Assembly: GCA_011319805.1 (NCBI GenBank)
Contig: SJRY01000138.1
Location: forward strand, 358,703 to 422,702
DNA from: Macrocybe gigantea
Lineage: Eukaryota; Basidiomycota; Agaricomycetes; Agaricales; Callistosporiaceae
Length of the DNA: 64,000 bases
Reading direction: 5' to 3'
This document shows positions 41,665 to 51,809 of the stretch, one piece after another; position 1 is the stretch's first letter; every line of letters begins with the position of its first letter. A program made the translations under genes and the position numbers. Below the pieces are notes generated by a model. That model saw only the letters and a program-made list of their open reading frames with translations. It searched no databases and had not been told where the DNA came from.

Positions 41665-43053
41665 TCATCGTGTGGGCAAGAACGTTGCTGAATGAGCGAA
41701 TGAGTAAAGAAATCGCCAAGGATAATCTAACGGATGTCCCACCTGCTTGAGCATCCATTTCTTCTTTTGATAGCTGATGGACGGGGTAAGGTGCTTATTG
41801 CAGTGGAATACTAGGCGAGGATTGCGAGCGACCTCACCTTAAAGACGGATATGCCCAGCAAAACAAACCCAGCTAATACACCCAGCTGAAATAATACCCA
41901 AAAGCCTGCCCAAACTGAAGGGGACACATAACCAAAAGGTACAATGAGATGCGAACGTGAATTTACGATGTGGGCCTATGCGCGGATACAGGATGGAAAA
42001 TTGGGTTGCATCCGAGTCATTCGTTTTGTGAAAGAATCGGTCATCAGCCACATCCCCTGGATTCTGCTTGTGAGAAGTCCCGGTCGCTAAGGATGGTTCA
42101 CAAGTACATACAGACGACGAAGAGAACACTAGCGGGGAGGCAAATAAACATGCAGCGCTCTTTACTGGTTTGAGACTGCTCACTTCATCATTCCAATGAA
42201 TAGGCAATACCATCTCAAGGCCTGACTATTGGAAAAGGACTTGAGTTGAGGGGCATCTATCCCATTCAAAAGATACGGACGCATGGTCGATGAACCAAAA
42301 TCCAATCAATAACGCTTCGTACACGACCGTAAGTATTATCGTCCTTTATGAAACGAGTCAATCTGAGTATCAGAAGTGGAAGGAGGGCGGACCACTCACA
42401 GTTTGTCCCGCACGAGCGAAAGGGGAATGATTAAACCGACACCAAGCACAAAGCTCATCACTTTAGCGACCAGTGTATCCCACCCAGCAAGCACAAAGAC
42501 CCCTCCAAGCAGACTTGATCCAATATATCCCGCCGAAAGGATAAACACTGGGCGACCGCCTTCGACTATGGTTGCCCCTCCGACGTGGGGATCGATCGTA
42601 ATCTTCAATATTCGACCACCGGACATGACAGCCTAAGCGCGTTCATGAATCAAGGCTAGTGCAACGAGTTTGAAGAAAAAGAAAAGACAGACAGCTAGTA
42701 CATGACTTAGTTCGTGCCAGCCAATGGTGAACAGCTTAAGGGGATTGATCAAGTTCCGAACGACAGGCACATTCCAGAAGCCAAATATGATGACGGCCAT
42801 CGCAATGATCTACGTATTCTCTGACGAGTGAGACGACTTCTCGGGCGCACGAATGACAGAACTGGACACACAACATATAACACGACTACCTGCTTTTGAG
42901 GAACACATGAATGTGAAAATGAGCAGCTGACGAATTTCGAGAATCCACACGTACCTGGTCGCCGGACGGCGTTATTGCACTGTTGCCGCCGGTCGTGGGT
43001 GTTGTGGAACTCAGCGGCGGCGCAATGGGTGGTCTTGTCGGAATAGCGGCCAT
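41665..43053 (-). CDS. Peptidase M50B-like membrane protein
   Basis: M50B-like proteins are multi-spanning relatives of site-2 proteases, widespread in fungi but little studied. The start reads MAAIPTRPPIAPPLSSTTPT, a Pro/Ser/Thr-rich soluble segment. After an intron comes a span (IIAMAVIIFGFWNVPV), then LFTIGWHELSHVLA, whose HELSH matches the zinc-binding HExxH motif. Next are GGRILKITIDPHVGGATIVE, GYIGSSLLGGVFVLAGWDTL and AKVMSFVLGVGLIIPLSLV. The third ligand expected in M50 enzymes (NPxG or LDG type) is not obvious, so activity is uncertain. Further exons give ADDRFFHKTNDSDATQFSIL and VWAGFWVLFQLGVLAGFVLL across an intron. The last exons, near 41665-41760 (LSKEEMDAQA then a short end), are tentative, and so is the stop. 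Confidence 0.78.
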
Positions 43054-43612
43054 CACAGAAAAACGTGTGGAGAAAACGAGCGTGCTAGGGTATATGTATA
43101 CGACGGGGTAAGGTTATCGACTCGCAGCAGCGTCGAAGGCGTTTTTATAGATTATGCTGTGAGGAACCTGTGTGTGTATCTGAGCGCCAGAGTGGCGTGT
43201 TATCGAGCAGACGAGCAGGCGATACCCTGAAGACTCGGGGAGCTGTAGACAACGCGCAGGCCGGCCTCGTGTTCGCCTCGATAACATTTACGGTCTTCGA
43301 TCAAAATGCTCTCAACAGTCACGTGCTTATTTCCCGGCGACGCGTCCATCACGTGCTAGAATGTCGATCGCAATTCAATTGGATCTTCTCGCTCAGTTCC
43401 GCATTTTGTTCTAGCAAAAAAAAAAAAGAAAAGAAAATCCGGAGGCATATAAAATGCCACAGCTGCACAACTATCTGTCTTTATTTCCCGTTCTTATTAT
43501 TCAACCACACCAGAGCAGAAAATGGCGAGTTATCAGCCTTCATGGCTCTGACGCGCTCATGTGAGTCGTTTTCTAGGTCGGAAAGCGATCCAAGTCCGGA
43601 AAGGGAATTGGA
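43054..43612. other. Divergent intergenic region upstream of the H2A variant
   Basis: About 560 bases between the M50B-like start (minus) and the histone H2A variant start (plus). It contains an A-run at 43416-43426 and a TATA element (separate entry). After the TATA, two ATGs precede the histone start: one at 43522 opens a nine-codon frame ending at 43548, and one at 43542 opens another frame. They could act as upstream ORFs if transcription begins before them. Confidence 0.5.
43448..43454 (+). promoter_or_regulatory. TATA element of the H2A variant gene
   Basis: A perfect TATAAAA lies 159 bases before the histone start codon. TATA elements are common in histone promoters and rare in the other gaps of this window. 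Which start site it sets is inference. Confidence 0.5.
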
Positions 43613-44244
43613 ATGGGCAAAGCGTATGTTTCTCAGACCTTTCTATCCATTGTACCTTTCCCGTTCTCTATTTACGCGTTCGCAGCGAGTATGACTATAA
43701 CGATAATCTGAAGATGAAAAGACAAAGCCGAACCGTGAAAGCCGGACTTCAGTTTTCCGTACCTCGGATTCACAGGAAGCTGAAGCAAGGCCGCTATGCA
43801 AAGTGCATCAAATCAGCAGCTCCAGGTGCACCTTGTACCCGTCTGCATTTCTATTGGCGCGTCCTAATTCAATTCACGTAACTGGCAGTGTATCTCGCGG
43901 CTGTCCTCGAGTATCTGATAGCGGAGGTACTTGAACTATCTGGCAATGCCGCCCGTGAAAACAAGAAGCGGCGCATCATCCCACGTTATCTGCAACTAGC
44001 AATCCGCAACGACGCAGAGTGCGAGCTTTGACATGGAATAAGTTAGACCCTGATCTAATGCTCGAAAACAGGCTGGACAAGCTCTTAGGTTCAGTCATCG
44101 TCAGTGAAGGCGGTGTAGGTGCGTCGATCTCCTTGCTGTTCAGGACCCAGCCATCCTCACCTATGCTCAGTTCCGCACATTATGCCGCAGTTGCTCCGTA
44201 CAACAAGATCCAAAGCCAAGTCACAGCGCTCGCAGGAAGTCTAG
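43613..44244 (+). CDS. Divergent histone H2A variant with C-terminal SQE motif
   Basis: Five exons (43613-43623, 43686-43825, 43889-44018, 44072-44118, 44171-44244) splice through GT-AG introns of 52-63 bases to 133 residues with no frame break. The fold is H2A beyond doubt: [60 protein letters not shown] and [16 protein letters not shown]. Near-invariant positions differ: FPVGRIHR is FSVPRIHR, the L1-loop region GAGAP is KSAAP after GRYAKCI, and the acidic-patch triplet DEE is DAE. The N-terminus ([17 protein letters not shown]) is acidic and lacks the usual Gly/Lys-rich tail. GGVVPHI resembles H2A.Z, whereas the end, KSQRSQEV, has the SQE phosphorylation motif of H2A.X and fungal canonical H2A. 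A dispersed, minor or stage-specific variant is likely. The canonical H2A/H2B pair is not next to it. Confidence 0.86.
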
Positions 44245-44588
44245 AAACCATAATCCTAGATATAACAGTGTACGATCATAGCCTGTAACGAGTAATCGAG
44301 AAGCTATCTGTTGCAAGTTCAACGCGAGGGCATGATTTACCGTTAATGAGGCCCAGCCTCGCAAGTACTATTCGATTGGTCAAAGTATGGAGGGTAACAA
44401 CTGGAGAAGAAGGAAAAAACACATATTGCAGCCTAAGCAAGATAAAAGGTTCATTTCCATTTAGTGGTAGCCAAAGTCCAATATAAGTCAGATGACGCGT
44501 CCATTTCAAGTCGTTCGATTAGCCATAGATCCATGTCAGCATAGTATACCGGCTTGCAATTTCAAGAGGAAGAAAAAGAGTCATTCAT
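44245..44588. other. Intergenic between convergent genes
   Basis: About 340 bases holding the 3' regions of the H2A variant (plus) and the RGD2-type gene (minus). I see no gene in it. Confidence 0.5.
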
Positions 44589-47500
44589 TTATTTCTTTTC
44601 CACAAGGTCGTCCTCCGCATCGCTGGCCATCGTCCGTCTCGAAAACGCCGCGCTCCGTCCGAGCACGCTCGACGGCCGTCGCACCGGACTGCCCGACAAC
44701 CTGTTCACCGACCGCGGACTCGCGACAGGACTGCCCGAGCCCGACGACGCGCTGGACATGCTGTTTCTGTTCAAGTTCGACACCATCGCGGACACCGCGC
44801 CACCTGTCGGCACCCTAGGTCCCCGCGTAAGTCTCGGCCCTCGCACGGCGCTCTGCGACTGAGTTGAGGTGTTCCGCGTGATCGTTGACCGTCCGGTACC
44901 TAAGACGACGTCCTCAGCGTTATTCGTCGGAGGCGTCGGACTGCACGAGCTCGACAACCCCGAGCTGACCGACGCAGAATTCACGCGTTTGTGGGGCGTC
45001 GGAGGCTGCACGTTCGTTATGGGAGGTGACGTCCGGGCAGTGGAAGGCGGGCTTGGTGTCTTAGCCTTCGGCTGCTGTTGCGTCTCCAGCTGGCTGGCCG
45101 GGAACTGCGGACGCGGCGGCGGAGAGTCTAGATCAGCGGGTTCTGGGGGTGGCTCTTTGAACACGGCAGGGCGGGGCGGAAGATCGTCGTCTTCAGGAGG
45201 AGGTTCTTTGAACAAGGGTGGGCGTGGTGGAGGTGAGGGCTGGGACTGTAAGGCAGGAGGGGGCGGAGATGCCTCGACTGAAGCAGGGGCAGGTACTGCT
45301 GAAGGAGACGGTCCATTCCGTGGCGCAGGGGTTTCAACAGGGGGAGGTGGTGGTGGCAAAGGGTGGCAGGGGCGGCTGCGGGCGCCAGTGGAGGCGAGGG
45401 GACAAACTGTGCCTGAGGGGGGGACACTATCGATGTGGGGCGCGACCGATTTGACATCTCAGGCGATTTCATTGTCTTTCCCAATGACGGGTTTTGCGCA
45501 ACTTTTTCGGCAGCCAAGAGCTGTTGCAGATCGGCCCCCGTGGAGATGCGGCTGCGGCTCATACGCATGTCGACGGGTGCGGTGCGTTTTCTGACGGGCA
45601 CCTTCCTCTCGGATTCACGCTTCTTGCGGGCGATGGTGGGCGGTATTATCTCCTCATAATATGTCAGAAGGTCGACGAAAAGCGCTAGTAGAACAGTCAT
45701 CAGATTATATGACTGCGACATGGTCGATTACGCGTACAGGTTGGGTGACGATCCTGAATCGATATCTCCGTTTCGAACTTGGGTCTCAGCACAGCTGGAT
45801 AGAGAGACTTAGCGCGACAGTCAAAGGCATAACCAATACATAGACATGCCTCGACCAATGGAAAGGGCAAGCTTCGCAATATAAACTTCGTTCGACTCGT
45901 CAACTTTCGTGGACTCAATAAGACTGTTCGTGATCAGCAATCAGCGGATGTCCAAACCACACGCCGCGGCAAACTCAATGGACGGGTAAGGAAAATGTCA
46001 CTCACGTCTTGAGGTGCTTCACAATTGCGTCTAGCACATACAAGTGCACCTTCGGCAGCCTCAGTAATGCGGTCATCAAGTTCTGCATATGTGCTTCATG
46101 CGCTGTTTCTCCATCCTTGGCTGCCGACGAGCCGACACTCGGGTATAGCTTGCGAAATTCTTCCCAGCCTTCATACAGGGCAAGCGGTGGATCGAGCTCC
46201 AGGATCCATAGCTTGACAGTGCTGGCAATCACGGGGGCGTCATATCTTGACAGGAGCTCGGTGGAGATGGGCTGGTCAGCGGGCACGGCATTGAGTGCTT
46301 CTCGGAGGTGATGAACAGGCGACATTGGCACTTCGTATATCCACGACTTGCGTTTTTCTACAGAAGAAGCATCAAATCAAGAAGAAAATCAACAAAATGA
46401 AAAAAGGGCTAACCGTCATCGTTTGGCAGCCTTCCGTATGCCTCGTTCAGTCCGCCCAGAAGCGCGGTGAGAACGGATGGAACAAGCTCTTTATCCTTTT
46501 CTTCGCCTGATGTGAGCGCGTACCATCCACCCTCGGCCCATTTCCGCAAGTCAATGCCGAAGACGACATCGCACTCGTCGTGCGACACGCTCTCGTAGAC
46601 CTGGGGATCAGGTCTGAACGGGCCAGTGCGGTACCGTTCGATGAGGGCGGTTAGGTCCGCTTCCGGCTGGTATGCAGCAATAAGGGTTGATGAGCGTTCC
46701 GTGGAGGCCTCCAGCGATTTTGGAAGGTTTGCAAGAGTGCCTTGGAATTGAAGCAGGACTGCGCAAGAAATTTTAGATGAGAATACGATCAAAGGTCACA
46801 AAACGAACCTGTCTTGATGGCTCTCAAGCGCTCGATCTCCCATCGCTGCAGCAGCTTGAGCGTCTCTTCGAGTCTCTCTTCCAACCCTAATCGCTGTCTA
46901 TCTAGTCTTCGGACAGCGACACGGTAGGTCTGGTCCGCCTCCTCCGCCTCTCGCCTGGCCCTGACAAATGGCGGCTCGGTGCTATCGCTGTTCGCGTTGA
47001 GAGCTTTGCTAACAAGATTGACGAAGTTGTTGGTGCGCTTGAGCAAATTTTCGGGCTGGAGATTCCTGATACCAGTAGTGCCGTTCTGCGTTTCTAATTT
47101 CTTTCCTTCCAAATCAAATGCCTGATCCGAAACAAATTCAACAGGACAATCATGCGATTACTGGCAACAGTTGTCTGACCTTGGGTCTAAACTGATAAAA
47201 GGCGTCGTCCGAGTTCTCGAACAAGTTTCCAAACTCGCCGATGCGACGCAAGACTCCTTCACGCTCAGTCAGCTCCCTGGCAGCATCTTCTGCACGATCG
47301 AGGCTTCCACCGAAGCCCTCTACGTTGTCATTGAGCCAGGTGACAAATTCCTCGCCAGTGAAGCAGTCTTGGTACTCTCCAAGGAGAGGGAAGCGAACAG
47401 GTCTGAGGGGAAGTTGCTCCGCAGCGCGGGAAAGCAGCTGGGAGACAGCAGAGGGAGGGAGGGAAAGTCCAGCAAGAATGATGGGTGCAGGCGGCATAGG

Positions 47501-48610
47501 AGGTACAGGGGAAGGAGAGGGTTCCATCTTCGGAGGCAGCATGGGCGACAACGGAGCTGGCGAAGAGATGACGGGAGACAGAGGCTGATCTTCGACAGCT
47601 TTTCCCTTTCCCTTGTCGACTTTGGGAGGGATAACCTCTTCTGAAGACTCGGCAGGGGGCTCCTCAGGTGGAGCAGAAGCCAGTGCTCCGACGCTCTTCT
47701 TTTGTATTTCTTTCAGACGTTGAGCGATTCTCTCGGAGACACTCGCCGTACGTTGCGGTGGGCCGCGATGACCGTCAGCGGGACGCATGCGCGGAGAACT
47801 GGTATATTTATCGCCCGTGTTGTTAGGAGCGAATTTTGCACTACATGCAGTCGTTTGAACCGAACGATGTGACATTGGCTAAAACAACTTACTCGTCTTC
47901 GGCTTCATCTGCACGGCGCGTTTTCGCCAGATACTGATGCTTGAGCTTGGCGACGTCCCCCTGGGCCTGCTCATAGGACTTGAGCCAATTGTCGACGACA
48001 GTGCTTTTCTTTTGCCGAATCCTGTCCTGTGGATGGGTTCAGCAAGACGTAAACGCAGAGGGTGGAATGGCGTGACGAACGGCATATCCCAGTGCCCATT
48101 GCTCGAATGGGTCGGCGACCAAAGAATTGAGATCGTTGGAGATGGACTGGTGTACTTGACCCTGAGCGGCCGACTGCTCCTGCAGTCCTCGGAAGGTCAT
48201 GAGAAGGGAAGCCCCATCATCAGCACCGAAGCCAGTTCCTGTGCAAGAAGGCAATAAGCGACCGCGGCTACGTCCAAGGACGGTAAGATACCAAGACGGC
48301 TTGGCGCAACGGGATTTGAAAGAGCGTGAGCGAGATGGCTTTCTGCAAGTGCACGGGCCTGAAAAATCAGCAGTCAACAACAGACAGATGGCATGCGCAT
48401 GCAGGTGCACATCTTACTCTGATGAAAGCGACAATCTCGACGTTTTCTGCCACACCCTAAAATATGAGGTTAATAAGAGCGGTTCTGAGGCGACATGAGG
48501 CAAGGAAGCGGCACTTGTTCAAGCTTCTTGAAGAGGACCTCGATGCCCCTGCGGTAGTCCTGCGACCAGAAGGAGTTGGTGAAGGAGAGGGGCAGCGAGA
48601 GGACTGCCAT
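44589..48610 (-). CDS. F-BAR/DEP/RhoGAP protein, RGD2 type
   Basis: RGD2-type proteins bind membranes through an F-BAR domain and act on Rho GTPases in fungal polarity. The start MAVLSLPLSFTNSFWSQDYR and GIEVLFKKLEQ are the classical FCH entry. The F-BAR helix continues with DNWLKSYEQAQGDVAKLKHQ. A Ser/Pro-rich insert and a DEP domain follow (LRPVRFPLLGEYQDCFTGEE, TWLNDNVEGFGGSLDRAEDA), then the second F-BAR part (LLKRTNNFVNLVSKALNANS, ARREAEEADQTYRVAVRRLD). This DEP-within-BAR order is typical of the type. The RhoGAP domain spans about 46600-45650: VFGIDLRKWAEGGW, SWIYEVPMSPVHHLREALNA, ASTVKLWILELDPPLALYEG. The usual arginine finger appears as Glu (IYEVPM). The tail, 44589-45560, is Pro/Ser-rich with many PPPP and PxxP units. 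A one-base step is needed near 45370 before the poly-Pro run. Confidence 0.85.
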
Positions 48611-48928
48611 TGATTCTCAGCACGAACGCAGTGCCCAGGGTATGCGATGAAGCGAGGGTCAGGTGTGGGCGGGACAAGAGGAATGCGGACAAGCAGTGTC
48701 TGTTGGCGAGTCGTTTGCATTTGAGTGTGGCGGCACGTGGCAAGCATGACCCCGTCACACTGCGGCGTTGACGACGTTCTCCTCATCGCACAGAACGACT
48801 AAAAAAATAATAACAGGGCTGGACGCCGACGGTTCAACCTAAAGACATTTATAAAATAATTCTATATAAAAAGAGAATTATTCGTAGAGAAATGCAACAC
48901 AGAGCCTCCTTCCTATGCGCACCGGAAG
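48611..48928. other. Divergent promoter region between RGD2-type gene and mL44
   Basis: About 320 bases with an AT-rich centre (about 48795-48880) in front of the mL44 gene. Both genes should be driven from here. I see no gene in it. Confidence 0.5.
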
Positions 48929-50222
48929 ATGCCGAGTAGTCAGAAAATTGAGCGCGGCACTGTGGAGAGTTTCGTTGCAGCCATGGGCCACGTTCACCGA
49001 CGCCTCGCGTCCTCCGCGGCCAAGCTCGCTGCCGTCTCCCCCGTCAGCGTCTCTCGCTTCCCTCCAAAGGAAGCCCTCTTTGCCCGCCGTGACGTCCCCA
49101 AGCCTCCCTTCGAGCCCGAGCTTTGGGCATCCCTCCAGGCGCCGCCCCGTTCCGCTCTTACCGCCTTCGCGCACAGGATAGGCCTCTCCTCCGTGCTCGA
49201 CTCGCCCGAGATTGTTGAGCAGGCATGCACGCACCCGTCCATTGTTCCCCTACACAAGCACTTCACCCCGCACGCGCCAGCTCCGGCGACGAATGCCCAG
49301 CTTGCTCCGCTCGGAAACGCCCTCATGGGACTCTTTGCTGCCGAATACATCCAAGCCGCGTATCCTTATCTACCCACGCGTGTTCTCAAGGCAGCCGTCA
49401 CCGCGCATGTCGGCCCCCTCACCTGCGCTAGCGTAGCAAAAGAAATGGGCGCACACCCGCTCTTACGGTGGCATCGCTCCGTACGTCTCCTGAATGTCCT
49501 GTTACACTCGTTCTAAGCTGGTATAGGTCAACACTATCACACGCGAACCTGTGCTATACTCCGACGCACTTTCATCCATTCCACGATCTATAACCGCCCT
49601 TATATACCAAAAACGCTCTCTCCCATCCGCTCGGCAATTCGTCCACTCTTACTTCCTTAGCAGACAAATAGACCTCCGCGGGATGCTTAAATTCCGTGAC
49701 CCTAAAAAAGCTTTGCTGGAGATGGTTCAAAAGTTTGACCGAGAGAGGCCGACATCTAGGTTCGTCCTTCCCTCGACGTTTTTTTCCACATCAACTCACC
49801 GAAATATCTACATAGACTGTTGAAAGAAACCGGGCGATTTTCGAATTCCCCGGTGTTCGTTGTTGGTATCTTTTCTGGCGCAGACCAACTAGGGGAAGGA
49901 TTCGGAAGTTCGTTGAAAATGGCAGAGTTCAGGGTACGCTATTCTTAGCTGCTTAACAAGACAGGAGAATTTTTGATCTTACGATTGGTTTGCAAAGGCT
50001 GCGGAAGATGCATTACTCCGTGTATATCTCACCCGGACGCCCGACCACCTTCTACAACTACCAACTTCTACCTTCCCGCTCGGTCTCGGCGATGTCTTTC
50101 GACAAGACGCACCAGAAAACCCATACCATGCGCCGGACTTCGTTATGCCAGAGATCATGTACGCGAGTTCCGGTAAAAGCTCGGTTTTGGCACCGCGGAA
50201 CTTCTCAGATGATGTACAGTAA
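48929..50222 (+). CDS. MRPL3: Mitochondrial large-subunit ribosomal protein mL44 (MRPL3), RNase III-like
   Basis: mL44 is a mitochondrial ribosome protein with an RNase III-like fold followed by a double-stranded RNA-binding domain. The RNase III-like part shows FAHRIGLSSVLDSPEIVEQA, CTHPSIV, APLGNALMGLFAAEYIQAAY and YLPTRVLKAAVTAHVG. The catalytic acidic signature of true RNase III is degenerate, as expected for mL44. The second exon set gives VNTITREPVLYSDALSSIPR and RQFVHSYFLSRQIDLRGMLK. The dsRBD follows: LLKETGRFSNSPVFVVGIFS, EGFGSSLKMAEFRAAEDALL. It stops at 50220-50222 after SDDVQ. The first ATG at 48929 is used here; the in-frame Met at 48983 gives MGHVHRRLASSAAKLAAVSP, a better mitochondrial presequence and possibly the true start. 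Short introns separate the exons. Confidence 0.85.
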
Positions 50223-50455
50223 AGCTCTCTAGTCACCCACCATTATACACTTAATTACTTACCTTCATGCCTTTCTGCTCTCCGATGAGTCGCGTAAGGA
50301 TGGGTAAGACACAAAATTAATACTGTTACACGGGGTATCATTGTGCGAATTAAGTCATCGGATGTGAACAACAATCCTCCTTGACTACAAGGGGTGCGAT
50401 GCAGTTCCATGCACCTGCAAAATGTTCGGAATCCCGGCAAAAGCAGTTAGTCCGT

Positions 50456-51603
50456 CTACTCAAACCCTAGGCGTTGTCGTTCAACGCGTTCTCGTTCCAA
50501 CTTTGTGAGCGTGTTGCTGGTCGAAGTGAGAGCATCGTCCCAGGTGACGAACAGCTCAGAAAGCGCGTCCACCTAAGGGCCGGAGATGAAGATCGAAGAA
50601 TCAGCGTCGAATCGCGAAAATGCTTGCCTGGGTCGCGTGCGTCTGCATCAGAGACGCAATCCGGCGTTCCAGCGACGCCGCCATCTCCGCATCCTTCTCA
50701 TTAGCTTGCAAAAGCCCCTCGAGTCTCGGTTTCAATGCCTCGTACTCTGCAAAAGAAAGAAAAAAAGGGATAAATTTCCTTTGAGTAATCGGTGAAAAAT
50801 GTGATGCAGTACCAGGGAGTTTGCCCGCCTCAGTAACGCCCTTCTTCTCTAGCATCTCAATCTCGCGCATGTCCCTGTCCGCCGCGCGGATTTCGGATTC
50901 CATCTCAGTCAGAAGCGCGTCCAGCTCCTCTTGCGACATCTCTTCATATGTCGGCGGTGGGTCGGGCAATGTCCCCGAGAGTGCAAACGAAGGCGTCAGG
51001 AACCGCGCGTGCTCGTCATCTGCCATTCAAGCAGAGCGCGAGGGGAGAGAACCAAAAAAAAAGCCTACATTTGGTGAAACGCGAAAAAAAAAAGGCAGAC
51101 AGTCTAGCGAAGAACGCATACGGACAATGAGCCATGAACTTTTTCAGCCCCTCGTTGCCCTCCACGACGGCGTCGAGCCTCCTCCGGACATCCTCCGCGA
51201 GTTTGACAAGCGTCTGGCCCTGCCTGATGTCTTTCTCCTTCTCCTGTAGATGTTTACTCGTCTCTCCACCTGTCGTGTTGCTGCTGTGGTTCACGCCCCG
51301 CACGAGCGCCTCGAGCCATCGAACACGCAGCTCCAGCGCCAGCGTTGGGTCGATCGTTGCGGTCTTCGTTTCCGGCGCCGCGGGAGCCATCGTCTCTGCA
51401 TGCGTTATGCCTCGCCGCTGCTGCTCGGCTGCCGGAGATGAAGGAGGCGGCGAGTGCATGGAGCTGATCGGAAAGATGCCTGATATAGATGACGGCGGTG
51501 GAGAAGAGGGTGGAGACCGGGAATCTGCACTTGCAGACGAAGTTGTTGACAAGAGTCGATGCCGTTGAACGTCTCCTAAAAAAACACTGCCAATGTTCGC
51601 CAT
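50456..51603 (-). CDS. Dynactin p22/p24-like coiled-coil protein (DCTN3 family)
   Basis: DCTN3 is the small coiled-coil subunit of the dynactin shoulder, which links dynein to cargo. The protein starts MANIGSVFLGDVQRHRLLST followed by a Ser/Pro-rich stretch. The coiled-coil part begins TLALELRVRWLEALVRGV, like the conserved N-terminal heptads of the family, and continues TLVKLAEDVRRRLDAVVEGN, ARFLTPSFALSGTLPDPPPT, YEEMSQEELDALLTEMESEI and RAADRDMREIEMLEKKGVTE. After a short intron comes RLEGLLQANEKDAEMAASLE and VDALSELFVTWDDALTSTSN, which resembles the QFxxWDxxL region of animal p24. It ends RLGFE at 50456-50458. The assignment rests on motif pattern and length, not on a strong signature; a generic coiled-coil protein cannot be excluded. 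Confidence 0.6.
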
Positions 51604-51809
51604 GCGAATGCCAATCGCCTCCTTTGAAAACGGAGCAAGAGCGAAGGATCGAAGAAAACAGTGGTTTCCGGGATTGAAAATGCGTCTTCAATCCACTTGC
51701 TGATTTGGTTTTTCGCTTCCACATCTGGAAAGCACGTTTGATAGATATATAGATAGTAGCAGAATTACAACATGGTATTAGTTCGACAACACCCGGCCTA
51801 CACAAACCG

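Noticed and set aside
44869..45594. A 241-codon open frame on the plus strand, Gly-rich
   Set aside because: It is the reverse complement of the Pro/Ser-rich tail of the RGD2-type gene; its Gly/Arg composition is the mirror of Pro codons and it has no independent features.
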